DNA of 64,000 bases from Apostichopus japonicus (lineage: Eukaryota > Echinodermata > Holothuroidea > Aspidochirotida > Stichopodidae): NCBI RefSeq assembly GCF_037975245.1, contig NC_092572.1, forward strand, positions 27,139,989 through 27,203,988, in the 5' to 3' direction. Below are positions 12,060 to 24,044 of this stretch, in pieces. Positions within the stretch are counted from its first letter, which is position 1, and each line of letters begins with the position of its first letter. The translations under genes were made by a program, and so were the position numbers. Under the pieces are notes generated by a model that did no database searches, was not told the origin of the DNA, and saw nothing but the letters and a program-made list of their open reading frames with translations.

Positions 12060-12870
12060 GTGAGTATTTTACTTTTTATTCAATGACCAACAATTCTAAA
12101 CTTTTATCTTGTTAAAATCTAGTAAGGTATAAGCTAGTTTTAGTCAATGGAATTAAGTAAATTTGTCATGTGTATTCATTCAGCTGTATGCTTATGAGAT
12201 AACAACTAGTTTTCTGTTTCAGTTTTCTGTTTTTTTTTAGATAATCCAAACTTTCATTGCTTTAAGACATTTCATGTTTATTTTTTTTTAGTTATGAAAA
12301 TAAACCCCTGTACACTCGCTATAAGTATATGTTATATTTTATAATGTTAATAGCTTATCACAATAGATTTGATTTAGAATACATACAATTAAGGAACCAT
12401 GGGAATCATTGCTTTCACGTCAGATGTGATGCTTTTAATGTTTACCTGCTGATGAAGGGGAGAACTCTTGAGAAGTAAAGGCAGTATCAAAATATGTTGG
12501 TTCACACTAACTTCTTGACAAATGTTGCCACGTTGAACACATTGTTGTGGAAAATATGCGTGCTTAATTTCCATCGTTGTCACTTCAAATTGTCTACTTT
12601 GATTCATATTCCTCATAGAAATATCTAATTTTATCATTAAAATCATGCACAATGAAAGCTTTACATATATAGTTTCAAATATTTATCGTTCACACTGTAC
12701 AGTCGCACATTTGGAATTCAAGTTATGTTAACCAATAATAGTGAGCTGAATGTCAGAAATGTAAAATTGGTCTTTTTTATGTGCTTTCATGAATTTCATG
12801 CATTTCGTGTATCCGACAATGATATTTCCTAAGTACTGACGCTTTATTCATTTATCTTGTTTATTTACAG

Positions 12871-12876
12871 AGCTTG
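12871..12876 (+). CDS. Microexon 17 (AGCTTG, 6 nt)
   Basis: Standard signals, in a unit with the distinctive GACAATGATATTTCC stretch. Phase 1: Glu, Leu. Confidence 0.68.
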
Positions 12877-13689
12877 GTGAGTATTTTACTTTTTATTCAA
12901 TGACCAACATTTTTAAACTTTTATCTTGTTAAAATCTAGTAAGGTATAAGGTAGTTTTAGTCAATGGAATTAAGTAAATTTGTCATGTGTATTCATTCAG
13001 CTGTATGCTAATGAGATAACAACTAGTTTTCTGTTTCAGTTTTCTGTTTTTTTTTTAGATAATTCAAACTTTCATTGCTTTAAGACATTTCATGTTTATT
13101 TTTTTTTTAGTTATGAAAATAAACCCCTGTACACTCGCTATAAGTATATGTTATATTTTATAATGTTAATAGCTAATCACAGTAGATTTGAGTTAGAATA
13201 CATACAATTAAGGAACCATGGGAATCATAGGTTTCACGTCAGATGTGATGCTTTTAATGTTTACCTGCTGATGAAGGGGAGAACTCTTGAGAAATAAAGG
13301 CAGTATCAAATTATGTTGGTTCACACTAACTTCCTGACAAATGTTGCCGCGTTGAACACATTGTTGTGGAAAATATGCGTGCTTAATTTCCATCGTTGTC
13401 ACTTCAAATTGTCTACGTTGATTGATATTCCTCATAGAAATATCTAATTGTATCATTAAAATCATGCACAATGAAAGCTGTACATATATAGTTTCAAATA
13501 TTTATCGTTCACACTGTACAGTCGCACATTTGGAATTCAAGTTATGTTAACCAATAATAGTGAGCTGAATGTCAGAAATGTAAAATTGGTCTTTTTTATG
13601 TGCTTTCATGAATTTCATGCATTTCGTGTATCCGACAATGATATTTCCTAAGTACTGACGCTTTATTCATTTATCTTGTTTATTTACAG

Positions 13690-13695
13690 AGCTTG
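13690..13695 (+). CDS. Microexon 18 (AGCTTG, 6 nt)
   Basis: Single-unit duplicate of microexon 17. The intron after it (13696-14982, 1287 bp) is a fusion of about one and a half units in which one microexon has been deleted, near 14415. Phase 1: Glu, Leu. Confidence 0.68.
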
Positions 13696-14982
13696 GTGAG
13701 TATTTTACTTTTTATTCAATGACCAACATTTTTAAACTTTTATCTTGTTAAAATCTAGTAAGGTATAAGGTAGTTTTAGTCAATGGAATTAAGTAAATTT
13801 GTCATGTGTATTCATTCAGCTGTATGCTAATGAGATAACAACTAGTTTTCTGTTTCAGTTTTCTGTTTTTTTTTTAGATAATTCAAACTTTCATTGCTTT
13901 AAGACATTTCATGTTTATTTTTTTTTTAGTTATGAAAATAAACCCCTGTACACTCGCTATAAGTATATGTTATATTTTATAATGTTAATAGCTAATCACA
14001 GTAGATTTGAGTTAGAATACATACAATTAAGGAACCATGGGAATCATAGGTTTCACGTCAGATGTGATGCTTTTAATGTTTACCTGCTGATGAAGGGGAG
14101 AACTCTTGAGAAATAAAGGCAGTATCAAATTATGTTGGTTCACACTAACTTCCTGACAAATGTTGCCGCGTTGAACACATTGTTGTGGAAAATATGCGTG
14201 CTTAATTTCCATCGTTGTCACTTCAAATTGTCTACGTTGATTGATATTCCTCATAGAAATATGTAATTGTATCATTAAAATCATGCACAATGAAAGCTGT
14301 ACATATATAGTTTCAAATATTTACCGTTCACACTGTACAGTCACACATTTGGGAGTAAAGTAATGTTTACCATGATAGTGAGCTGAATGTCAGAAATGTA
14401 ATTTTGGTCTTTTTTACCCCTGTACACTCGCTATAAGTATATGTTACATTTTATAATGTTAATAGCTAATCACAGTAGATTTGAGTTAGAATACATACAA
14501 TTAAGGGACCATGGGAATCATAGCTTTCACGTCAGATGTGATGCTTTTAATGTTTACCTGCTGATGAAGGGGAGAACTCTTGAGAAGTAAAGGCAGTATC
14601 AAATTATGTTGGTTCACACTAACTTCCTGACAAATGTTGCCACGTCGAACACATTGTTGTGGAAAATATGCGTGCTTAATTGCCATTGTTGTCACTTCAA
14701 ATTGTCTACGTTGATTGATATTCCTCATAGAAATATCTAATTTTATCATTAAAACCATGCACAATGAAAGCCCCACATACATAGTTTCAAATATTTATCG
14801 TTCACACTGTACAGTCACACATTTGGAAGTAAAGTTATGTTTACCAATAATAGTGAGCTGAATGTCAGAAATGTAAAATTGGTCTTTTTTATGTGCTTTC
14901 ATGAATTTCATGCATTTTGTGTATCCGACAATTTTATTTCCTAAATACTGACGCTTTATTCATTTATCTTGTTTATTTACAG

Positions 14983-14988
14983 AGACAA
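14983..14988 (+). CDS. Microexon 19 (AGACAA, 6 nt)
   Basis: Standard signals. Phase 1: Glu, Thr. Confidence 0.67.
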
Positions 14989-15507
14989 GTGAGTATTTTA
15001 ATTTTTATTCAATGACCAACAATTCCAAACTTTTATCTTGTTAAAATCTAGTAAGGTATAAGCTAGTTTTAGTCAATGGAATTAAGTAAATTTGTCATGT
15101 GTATTCATTCAGCCCTATGCTATTGAGATAACAACTAGTTTTCTGTTTCAGTTTTCTGTTTTTTTGGATAATTCAAACTTTCATTGCTTTAAGACATTTC
15201 ATGTTGAGTTTATTTTTTAGTTATGAAAATAAACCCCTGTACACTCGCTATAAGTATATGTTACATTTTATAATGTTAATAGCTAATCACAATAGATGAT
15301 CATATATAGTTTCAAATATTTATCGTTCACACTGTACAGTCACACATTTGAAAGTAAAGTTATGTTTACCAATAATAGTAAGCTGAATGTCAGAAATGTA
15401 AAATTGGTCTTTTTTATGTGCTTTCATGAATTTCATGCATTTCGTGTATCCGACAATTTTTTTTCCTAAGTACTGACGCTTTATTCATTTATCTTGTTTA
15501 TTTAGAG

Positions 15508-15513
15508 AGACAA
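15508..15513 (+). CDS. Microexon 20 (AGACAA, 6 nt)
   Basis: The acceptor is TTTAGAG instead of TTTACAG, which creates two nearby AGs. Using the nearer AG gives six bases and keeps the frame; using the upstream AG would give eight and break it. Phase 1: Lys, Thr. Confidence 0.55.
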
Positions 15514-16176
15514 GTGAGTATTTTATTTTTATTCAATGACCAACAATTCTAAACTTTTATCTTGTTAAAATCTAGTAAGGTATAAGCTAGCTAATAGTTA
15601 TGAAAATAAACCCCTGTACACTCGCTATAAGTATATGTTACATTTTATAATGTTAATAGCTAATCACAATAGATTTGAGTTAGAATACATACAATTAAGG
15701 AACCATGGGAATCATAGCTTTCACGTCAGATGTGATGCTTTTAATTTTTACCTGCTGATGAAGGGGAGAACTCTTAAGAAGTAACGGCAGTATCAAATTA
15801 GGTTGGTTCACACTAACTTCCTGACAAATGTTGCCACGTCGAACACATTGTTGTGGAAAATATGCGTGCTTAATTGCCATTGTTGTCACTTCAAATTGTC
15901 TACGTTGATTGATATTCCTCATAGAAATATCTAATTTTATCATTAAAACCATGCACAATGAAAGCCCCACATACATAGTTTCAAATATTTATCGTTCACA
16001 CTGTACAGTCACACATTTGGAAGTAAAGTAATGTTTACCAATAATAGTAAGCTGAATGTCAGAAATGTAAAATTGGTCTTTTTTATGTGCTTTCATGAAT
16101 TTCATGCATTTTGTGTATCCGACAATTTTATTTCCAAAATACTGACGCTTTATTTATTTATCTTGTTTATTTACAG

Positions 16177-16182
16177 CGCGTA
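16177..16182 (+). CDS. Microexon 21 (CGCGTA, 6 nt, damaged donor)
   Basis: By alignment the insert is CGCGTA, but the following donor reads ATGAGT instead of GTGAGT. Splicing could instead use the GT inside the insert (CGC then GTAATG), giving a 3-nt exon that also keeps the frame. It may also be a dead copy. Phase 1 reading of the 6-nt form: Thr, Arg. Confidence 0.4.
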
Positions 16183-16845
16183 ATGAGTATTTTATTTTTA
16201 TTCAATGAACAACAATTCTAAACTTTTATCTTGTTAAAATCTAGTAAGGTATAAGCTAGCTAATAGTTATGAAAATAAACCCCTCTACACTCGCTATAAG
16301 TATATGTTACATTTTATAATGTTAATAGCTAATCACAATAGATTTGATTTAGAATACATACAATTAAGGAACCATGGGAATCATTGCTTTCACGTCAGAT
16401 GTGATGCTTTTAATGTTTACCTGCTGATGAAGGGGAGAACTCTTGAGAAGTAACGGCAGTATCAAATTATGTTGGTTCACACTAACTTCCTGACAAATGT
16501 TGCCACGTTGAACACATTGTTGTGGAAAATATGCGTGCTTAATTGCCATCGTTGTCACTTCAAATTGTCTACGTTGATTGATATTCCTCATAGAAATATC
16601 TAATTCTATCATTAAAATCATGCACAATGAAAGCTTTACATATATAGTTTCAAATATTTATCGTTCACACTGTACAGTCACACATTTGGAAGTAAAGTAA
16701 TGTTTACCAATAATAGTGAGCTGAATGTCAGAAATGTAAAATTGGTCATTTTTATGTGCTTTCATGAATTTCATGCATTTTGCATATCCGACAATTTTAT
16801 TTCCTAAATACTGACGCTTTATTCATTTATTTTGTTTATTTACAG

Positions 16846-16851
16846 AGACAA
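16846..16851 (+). CDS. Microexon 22 (AGACAA, 6 nt)
   Basis: Standard signals; the intron continues GTGAGTATCTT. Phase 1: Lys, Thr. Confidence 0.67.
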
Positions 16852-17681
16852 GTGAGTATCTTAATTTTTATTCAATGACCAACAATTCTAAACTTTTATC
16901 TTGTTAAAATCTAGTAAGGTATAAGCTAGTTTTAGTCAATGGAATTAAGTAAATTTGTCATGTGTATTCATTCAGCCCTATGCTATTGAGATAACAACTA
17001 GTTTTCTGTTTCAGTTTTCTGTTTTATTGGATAATTCAAACTTTCATTGCTTTAAGACATTTCATGTTGAGTTTATTTTTTTCGTTATGAAAATAAACCC
17101 CTGTACACTCGCTATAAGTATATGTTACATTTAATAATGTTAATAGCTAATCACAATAGATTTGAGTTAGAATACATACAATTAAGGAACCATGGGAATC
17201 ATAGCTTTCACGTCAGATGTGATGCTTTTAATTTTTACCTGCTGATGAAGGGGAGAACCCTTGAGAATTAAAGGCAGTATCAAATTATGTTGGTTCACAC
17301 TAACTTCCTGACAAATGTTGCCACGGTGAACACATTGTTGTGGAAAATATGCGTGCTTAATTTCTATAGTTGTCACTTCAAATTGTCTACCCTGATTGAT
17401 ATTCCTCAAAGAAATGTTAAATTTAGTCATTAAAACCATGCAACAATTAAAACCATCCACCATATAAGCTTTACATATATAGTTTGAAATAGCTATCGTT
17501 CACAGTGTTCAGTCACAAATTTGTAAGTAACGTTATTGTTAACCAACAATAGTAAGCTCATTGTCAGAAATGTTAAATGGTTCTTTTCTATGTTCTTTAA
17601 AAAAAAATAATGCATTTGGTGAATCTGAAGCTTCTTTTTCATAAATACTGACACTGTATTCATTTATTTTGCTATTTACAG

Positions 17682-17696
17682 AGAAATTCTCAACTC
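17682..17696 (+). CDS. Microexon 23 (AGAAATTCTCAACTC, 15 nt)
   Basis: First longer insert, in an A/B hybrid unit with a CTATTTACAG acceptor and GTGAGT donor. In phase 1 it gives Lys at the junction, then Lys-Phe-Ser-Thr. Confidence 0.7.
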
Positions 17697-18114
17697 GTGA
17701 GTATTTTACTTTGTGTGCAAAGACAATTTAAAATCTGATCGCTTTAGGACTTTGTGTTGTTCTTCTTTTCAATTAAAAAAATATATATACACTCCCCATA
17801 ATTATATGTAACATTTTATTATGTTACCAGCTTATCACAAAATGTAGCTTGAGTCAGAATACATACAATTAAGGAACTAAGGAAGTCAGAGGTGCACCTT
17901 GGAAAATTTACATACGTAGTTTGAAATAGCTATCGTTCACACTGTACAATTACAAATTGAGAGTACCGTTAATGTTACCAATATTACTAATCTGATTGTC
18001 ACAAAAGTTAAACTGTTCTTAATTATGTTCTTTGTAAATGCTTATAAATTGAGTGAATTTAAAGCTTCTGTTTCATAAATACTGACGCTGTATTCACTAT
18101 GTTGCTATTTACAG

Positions 18115-18132
18115 CGAAAATCCCCTCGCCTC
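18115..18132 (+). CDS. Microexon 24 (CGAAAATCCCCTCGCCTC, 18 nt)
   Basis: First family B insert. The donor is GTGATT, weaker than the usual GTGAGT. Phase 1: Pro at the junction, then Lys-Ile-Pro-Ser-Pro. Confidence 0.68.
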
Positions 18133-18999
18133 GTGATTATTTTACTTAGTGTACAAAGACAAAAAAAATCCGCAGTCTTATCTTTTTTAAAGCTACTAAT
18201 GTAAACGCTAGCTTTAGTAACTTGGATTAAGATACTTCAAATTATGCCCGTCATGTTGATTAACAAAACCTTCTTACGTTTGATAATTAGCTATGGTAAA
18301 TATTCATGTGTATCTTATTTCAGTTTGTAGCTACTGGGTAAACAACTAGTTTGCTAATCTAGGTTAAACTGTCTTTTTTAAGACAATTCAAACTCTGATC
18401 GCTTTAGGACTTTTATATTGAGTTTCTTTTCAAACACATACACTCCCCATAATTATCAGTTACAGTTTACAATGTTACCAGCTTATCACGAACTGTAACT
18501 TGAGTCAGAATACATACAATTAAGGAACCATGGACGTCAGAGGTGGTACTTTCAAGTTAACCAGCTGATAAAAGGGAGAATTCTAAGCACTAAAGGCAGT
18601 AACGCATCATATTGGTTCACACTAACTTCCTGACAATGTTGCCACGTTTGACAAATTGTTGTGGAAAATATGCGTGCTTAATTTCTATAGTTGTCACTTC
18701 AGATTGTCTACCTTGATTGATATTCCTCACAGAGATATTTAATTTATTCATTAAAACCATGCACCAATTAAAACCATGCACCGTGGAAGTTTTACATATA
18801 TAGTTTGAAATAGCTATCGTTCACACTGTACAATCAGAAACTTGGAAGTACCGTTAGTGTTACCAATAATACTAATCTCATTGTCACAAAAGTTAAATTG
18901 TTCTTAACTATGTTCTTTGTAAAAGTTCATAAATTTAGTGAATCTAAAGCTTCTGTTTCATAAATACTGACGCTATGTTCACTATGTTGCTATTTACAG

Positions 19000-19017
19000 C
19001 GAAAATCCCCTCGCCTC
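19000..19017 (+). CDS. Microexon 25 (18 nt)
   Basis: Same insert as microexon 24, with a GTGAGT donor. Phase 1: Pro, Lys-Ile-Pro-Ser-Pro. Confidence 0.7.
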
Positions 19018-19893
19018 GTGAGTATTTTACTTAATGTACAAAGACAAAAAATCCGCAGTCTTATCTTTTTTAAAGCTACTAATGTAAAGGCTAGCTTTAG
19101 TTACTTGTATTAAGATACTTCAAATTATGCCTGTCATGTTGATTAACTAAACCTTCTTACGTTTGATAATTAGCTGTGGTTAAATTCATGTGTATCTTAT
19201 TTCAGTTTGTAGCTACTGGGTAAACAACTAGTTTGCTAGTCTAGGTTAAACTGTCTTTTTTTAAGACAATTCAAACTATGATCGCTTTAAGACTTTGATG
19301 TTGAGCTTCTTTTCAATAAAAAAAACCCTTTACACTCCCCATAATTATATGTTACATTTTATTATGTTACTAGCCTATCACACATTGTAACTTTAGTCAA
19401 AATACATACAATTAAGGAACCAAGGAAGTCAGAGGTGATATTTTTAATTTTACCAGCTGATAAAAAGGAGAAGTCTTTAAGCAATCAATGCAGTAACGCA
19501 CCATGTTGGTTCACACTAACTTCCTGACAATGTTGCCACGTTTGACAAATTGTTGTGGAAAATATGCGTGCTTAATTTCTATAGTTGTCACTTCAGATTG
19601 TCTACCTTGATTGATATTCCTCACAGAGATATTTAATATATTCATTAAAACCATGCACCAATTAAAATCATGCACCGTGGAAGTTTTACATATATAGTTT
19701 GAAATAGCTATCGTCCACACTGTACAATCAGAAACTTGGAAGTACCGTTAGTGTTACCAATAATACTAATCTCATTGTCACAAAAGTTAAATTGTTCTTA
19801 ATTATGTTCTTTGTAAAAGTTCATGCATTATGTGAATCTAAAGCTTCTGTTTCATAAATACTGACGCTATGTTCACTATGTTGCTATTTACAG

Positions 19894-19911
19894 CGAGAAC
19901 CCCCTCGCCTC
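19894..19911 (+). CDS. Microexon 26 (CGAGAACCCCCTCGCCTC, 18 nt)
   Basis: It differs from microexon 25 at two positions, both changing the amino acid in phase 1 (Lys to Arg, Ile to Thr). Reading: Pro, Arg-Thr-Pro-Ser-Pro. Confidence 0.7.
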
Positions 19912-20776
19912 GTGAGTATTTTGCTTAGTGTACAAAGACAAAAAATCCGCAGTTTTATCTTGTTTAAAGCTAATAAGGTAAAGGCTAGCTTAAGTAACTT
20001 GGATTAAGATACTTCAAATTGAGCCCGTCATGTTGATTAACAATAACTTTTCACGTTTAATTATTAGCTATGGTAAATATTAATGTGTATCTCATTTCAC
20101 TTTGTAGCTGATGAGTTAACCACTAGTCTGCTAATTTAGGTTAAACTGTCTGTTTTAAGACAATTCAAACTCTGATCGCTTTAGGACTTTTATATTGAGT
20201 TTCTTTTCAAACACATACACTCCCCATAATTATCAGTTACAGTTTACAATGTTACCAGCTTATCACGAACTGTAACTTGAGTCAGAATACATACAATTAA
20301 GGAACCATGGACGTCAGAGGTGGTACTTTCAAGTTAACCAGCTGATAAAAGGGTGAATTCTAAGCACTAAAGGCAGTAACGCATCATATTGGTTCACACT
20401 AACTTCCTGACAATGTTGCCACGTTTGACAAATTGTTGTGGAAAATATGCGTGCTTAATTTCTATAGTTGTCACTTCAGATTGTCTACCTTGATTGATAT
20501 TCCTCACAGAGATATTTAATTTATTCATTAAAACCATGCACCAATTAAAACCATGCACCGTGGAAGTTTTACATATATAGTTTGAAATAGCTATCGTCCA
20601 CACTGTACAATCAGAAACTTGGAAGTACCGTTAGTGTTACCAATAATACTAATCTCATTGTCACAAAAGTTAAATTGTTCTTAATTATGTTCTTTGTAAA
20701 AGTTCATGCATTATGTGAATCTAAAGCTTCTGTTTCATAAATACTGACGCTATGTTCACTATGTTGCTATTTACAG

Positions 20777-20794
20777 CGAGAACCCCCTCGCCTC
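20777..20794 (+). CDS. Microexon 27 (18 nt)
   Basis: Same insert as microexon 26. Phase 1: Pro, Arg-Thr-Pro-Ser-Pro. Confidence 0.7.
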
Positions 20795-21332
20795 GTGAGT
20801 ATTTTGCTTAGTGTACAAAGACAAAAAATCCGCAGTTTTATCTTGTTTAAAGCTAATAAGGTAAAGGCTAGCTTAAGTAACTTGGATTAAGATACTTCAA
20901 ATTGAGCCCGTCATGTTGATTAACAATAACTTTTCACGTTTAATTATTAGCTATGGTAAATATTAATGTGTATCTCATTTCACTTTGTAGCTGATGAGTT
21001 AACAACTAGTCTGCTAATTTAGCTTAAACTGTCTGTTTTAAGACAATTCAAACTCTGATCGCTTTAGGACTTTTATATTGAGTTTCTTTTCAAACACATA
21101 CACTCCCCATAATTATCAGTTACAGTTTACAATGTTACCAGCTTATCACGAACTGTAACTTGAGTCAGAATACATACAATTAAGGAACCATGGACGTCAG
21201 AGGTGGTACTTTCAAGTTTACCAGCTGATAAAAGGGAGAATTCTAAGCACTAAAGGCAGTAACGCATCATATTGGTTCACACTAACTTCCTGACAATGTT
21301 GCCACGTTTGACAAATTGTTGTAGAAATATGC

Positions 21333-21861
21333 GTGTTTAATTTCTATAGTTGTCACTTCAGATTGTCTACCTTGATTGATATTCCTCACAGAGATATTTA
21401 ATTTATTCATTAAAACCATGCACCAATTAAAACCATGCACCATGGAAGTTTTAGATATATAGTTTGAAATAGCTATCGTTCATACTGTACAATCAGAAAC
21501 TTGGAAGTACCGTTAATGTTACCAATAATACTAATCTCATTGTCACAAAAGATTAATTGTTCTTAACTATGTTCTTTGTAAAAGTTCATAAATTTAGTGA
21601 ATCTAAAGCTTCTGTTTCATAAATACTGACGCTGTATTCACTATGTTGCTATTTACAGCGAGAATCCCTTCGCCTCGTGAGTATTTTACTTAGTGTACAA
21701 AGACAAAAAATCCGCAGTTTTATCTTGTTTAAAGCTACTAATGTAAACGCTAGCTTTAGAAACTTGGATTAAGATACTTCAAATTATGCCTGTCATGTTG
21801 ATTAACTAAACCTTCTTACGTTTGATAATTAGCTATGGTAAATATTCATGTGTATCTTATT
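21333..21861 (+). repeat. Family B duplicated block (partner about 23701-24229)
   Basis: The offset is 2368 bp. Both copies carry the same 18-nt insert, CGAGAATCCCTTCGCCTC. A different segment, around 17458-17735, recurs near 23137-23414 with the 15-nt insert, so B units were also shuffled in blocks. Confidence 0.7.
21659..21676 (+). CDS. Microexon 28 (CGAGAATCCCTTCGCCTC, 18 nt)
   Basis: Third 18-nt variant. Phase 1: Pro, Arg-Ile-Pro-Ser-Pro; the CCC to CCT change is silent in this frame. Confidence 0.7.
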
Positions 21862-22525
21862 TCATTTGTTAGCTACTGGGTAAACAACTAGTTTGCTAAT
21901 TTAGGTTAAACTGTCTTTTTTAAGACAATTCAAACTCTGATCGCTTTAAGACTTTGATATTGAGCTTCTTTCCAATAAAAACCTATACACTCCCCATAAT
22001 TATATGTTACATTTTATAACGTAACTAGCTTATCACACATTGTAACTTTAGTCAGAATACATACAATTAAGGAACCAAGGAAGACAGAGGTGATACTTTT
22101 CAGTTTACCAGCTTTAAAAGGGAGAATTCTAAGCACTAAAGGCAGTATCGAATTATGTTGGTTCACACTAACTTCCTGACAAATGTTGCAACGTTTGACT
22201 AATAGTTGTTTAAAATATGCATGCTTATTTTCATTGTTGACACTTCAGATTGTCTACCTTGAATGATTTTCTGATAGAAATATCAAATTTTATCATTAAA
22301 ACCATGCACAATGAAAGCTTAACATATATAGTATCAAATATTTATCGTCCACACTGTACAGTCACACATTAGGAAGTAACGTTATGTTAACCAATAATAG
22401 TGAGCTGAATGTCAGAAATGTAAAATTGGTCTTTTTTATGTGCTTTCATGAATTTCATGCATTTTGTATATCCGACAATTTTATTTCCTAAATACTGACG
22501 CTTTATTCATTTATCTTATTTACAG

Positions 22526-22531
22526 CGCTTG
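22526..22531 (+). CDS. Microexon 29 (CGCTTG, 6 nt)
   Basis: A lone A-type unit embedded among B units; the acceptor region is shortened (TTATCTTATTTACAG). Phase 1: Pro, Leu. Confidence 0.65.
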
Positions 22532-23360
22532 GTGAGTATTCTACTTTGTATTCAATGACCAACAATTCTAAACTTTTATCTTGTTAAAATCTAGTAAGGT
22601 ATAAGCTAGTTTTAGTCGATGGAATTAAATAAATTTGTCATGTGTATTCATTCAGCTGTATGCTAATGAGATAACAACTAGTTTTCTGTTTCAGTTTTCT
22701 GGGTTTTTAGATAATTCAAACTTTCATTGCTTTAAAACATTTCATGTTGAGTTTATTTTTTAGTTATGAAAATAAACCCCTGTACACTCGCTATAAGTAA
22801 ATTTTACATTTTATAATGTTAATAGCTAATCACAATATGATTTGAATTAGAATACGTACAATTAAGGAACCATGGGAATCACAGCTTTCACGTCAGATGT
22901 GATGCTTTTAATTTTTACCTGCTGATGAAGGGGAGAAATCTTGAGAAGTAAAGGCAGTAACGCATCATGTTGGTTCACACTAATTTCCTGACAATGTTGC
23001 CACGTTTGACAAATTGTTGTGGAAAATATGCATGCTTAATTTCTATAGTTGTCACTTCAGATGGTCTACCTTGATTGATATTCCTCACAGAGATATTTAA
23101 TATATTCATTAAAACCATGCACCAATTAAAACCATCCACCATATAAGTTTTACATATATAGTTTGAAATAGCTATCGTTCACAGTGTTCAGTCACAAATT
23201 TGTAAGTAACGTTATTGTTAACCAACAATAGTAAGCTCATTGTCAGAAATGTTAAATGGTTCTTTTCTATGTTCTTTAAAAAAAAATAATGCATTTGGTG
23301 AATCTGAAGCTTCTTTTTCATAAATACTGACACTGTATTCATTTATTTTGCTATTTACAG

Positions 23361-23375
23361 AGAAATTCTCAACTC
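23361..23375 (+). CDS. Microexon 30 (AGAAATTCTCAACTC, 15 nt)
   Basis: Second copy of the 15-nt insert, inside a segment copied from or to the region around 17.5-17.7 kb. Phase 1: Glu at the junction, then Lys-Phe-Ser-Thr. Confidence 0.7.
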
Positions 23376-24026
23376 GTGAGTATTTTACTTTGTGTGCAAA
23401 GACAATTTAAAATCTGATCGCTTTAGGACTTTTATGTTGCGCTTCTTTTCAATAAAAAAACATATACACTCCCCATAATTATATGTAACATTTTATTATG
23501 TTACCGGCTTATCACAAAATGTAGCTTGAGTCAGAACACATACAATTAAGGAACCAAGGAAGTCAGAGGTGATACTTTTAATTTTACCAACTGATAAAAG
23601 GGAGAATTCTTAGCACTAAATGCAGTAACGCATCATGTTGGTTCACACTAACTTCCTGACAAATCTTGCCACGTTTGACAAATTGTTGTGGAAAATATGC
23701 GTGTTTAATTTCTATAGTTGTCACTTCAGATTGTCTACCTTGATTGATATTCCTCACAGAGATATTTAATTTATTCATTAAAACCATGCACCAATTAAAA
23801 CCATGCACCATGGAAGTTTTAGATATATAGTTTGAAATAGCTATCGTTCATACTGTACAATCAGAAACTTGGAAGTACCGTTAATGTTACCAATAATACT
23901 AATCTCATTGTCACAAAAGATTAATTGTTCTTAACTATGTTCTTTGTAAAAGTTCATAAATTTAGTGAATCTAAAGCTTCTGTTTCATAAATACTGACGC
24001 TGTATTCACTATGTTGCTATTTACAG

Positions 24027-24044
24027 CGAGAATCCCTTCGCCTC
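24027..24044 (+). CDS. Microexon 31 (18 nt), last intact microexon
   Basis: Same insert as microexon 28. Its final C joins CA at the start of the exon at 26743 to make a Pro codon, after Arg-Ile-Pro-Ser-Pro. The intron that follows is 2698 bp. Confidence 0.7.

Larger units (their letters stand above)
12662..14262 (+). repeat. Adjacent near-identical units (period 819 bp)
   Basis: Positions 12662-13443 and 13481-14262 look identical at an offset of 819 bp and both contain the insert AGCTTG. This is a single-unit duplication, in contrast to the multi-unit blocks to its left. Confidence 0.72.
1..17460 (+). repeat. Family A units
   Basis: These units carry 6-nt inserts, have a period near 815 bp, and are very similar to one another. 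Each contains the landmarks GTGAGTATTTTACTTTTTAT, a T-rich stretch before AGTTATGAAAATAAACCCC, CCATGGGAATCAT, TTCACACTAACTTCCTGAC and TACTGACGC. Shortened copies lack the branch site (units ending at 6908 and 8931) or the first half of the unit (around 11480, 14410, 15590, 16260). One further A-type unit lies inside the family B zone, ending at 22525. Confidence 0.85.
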
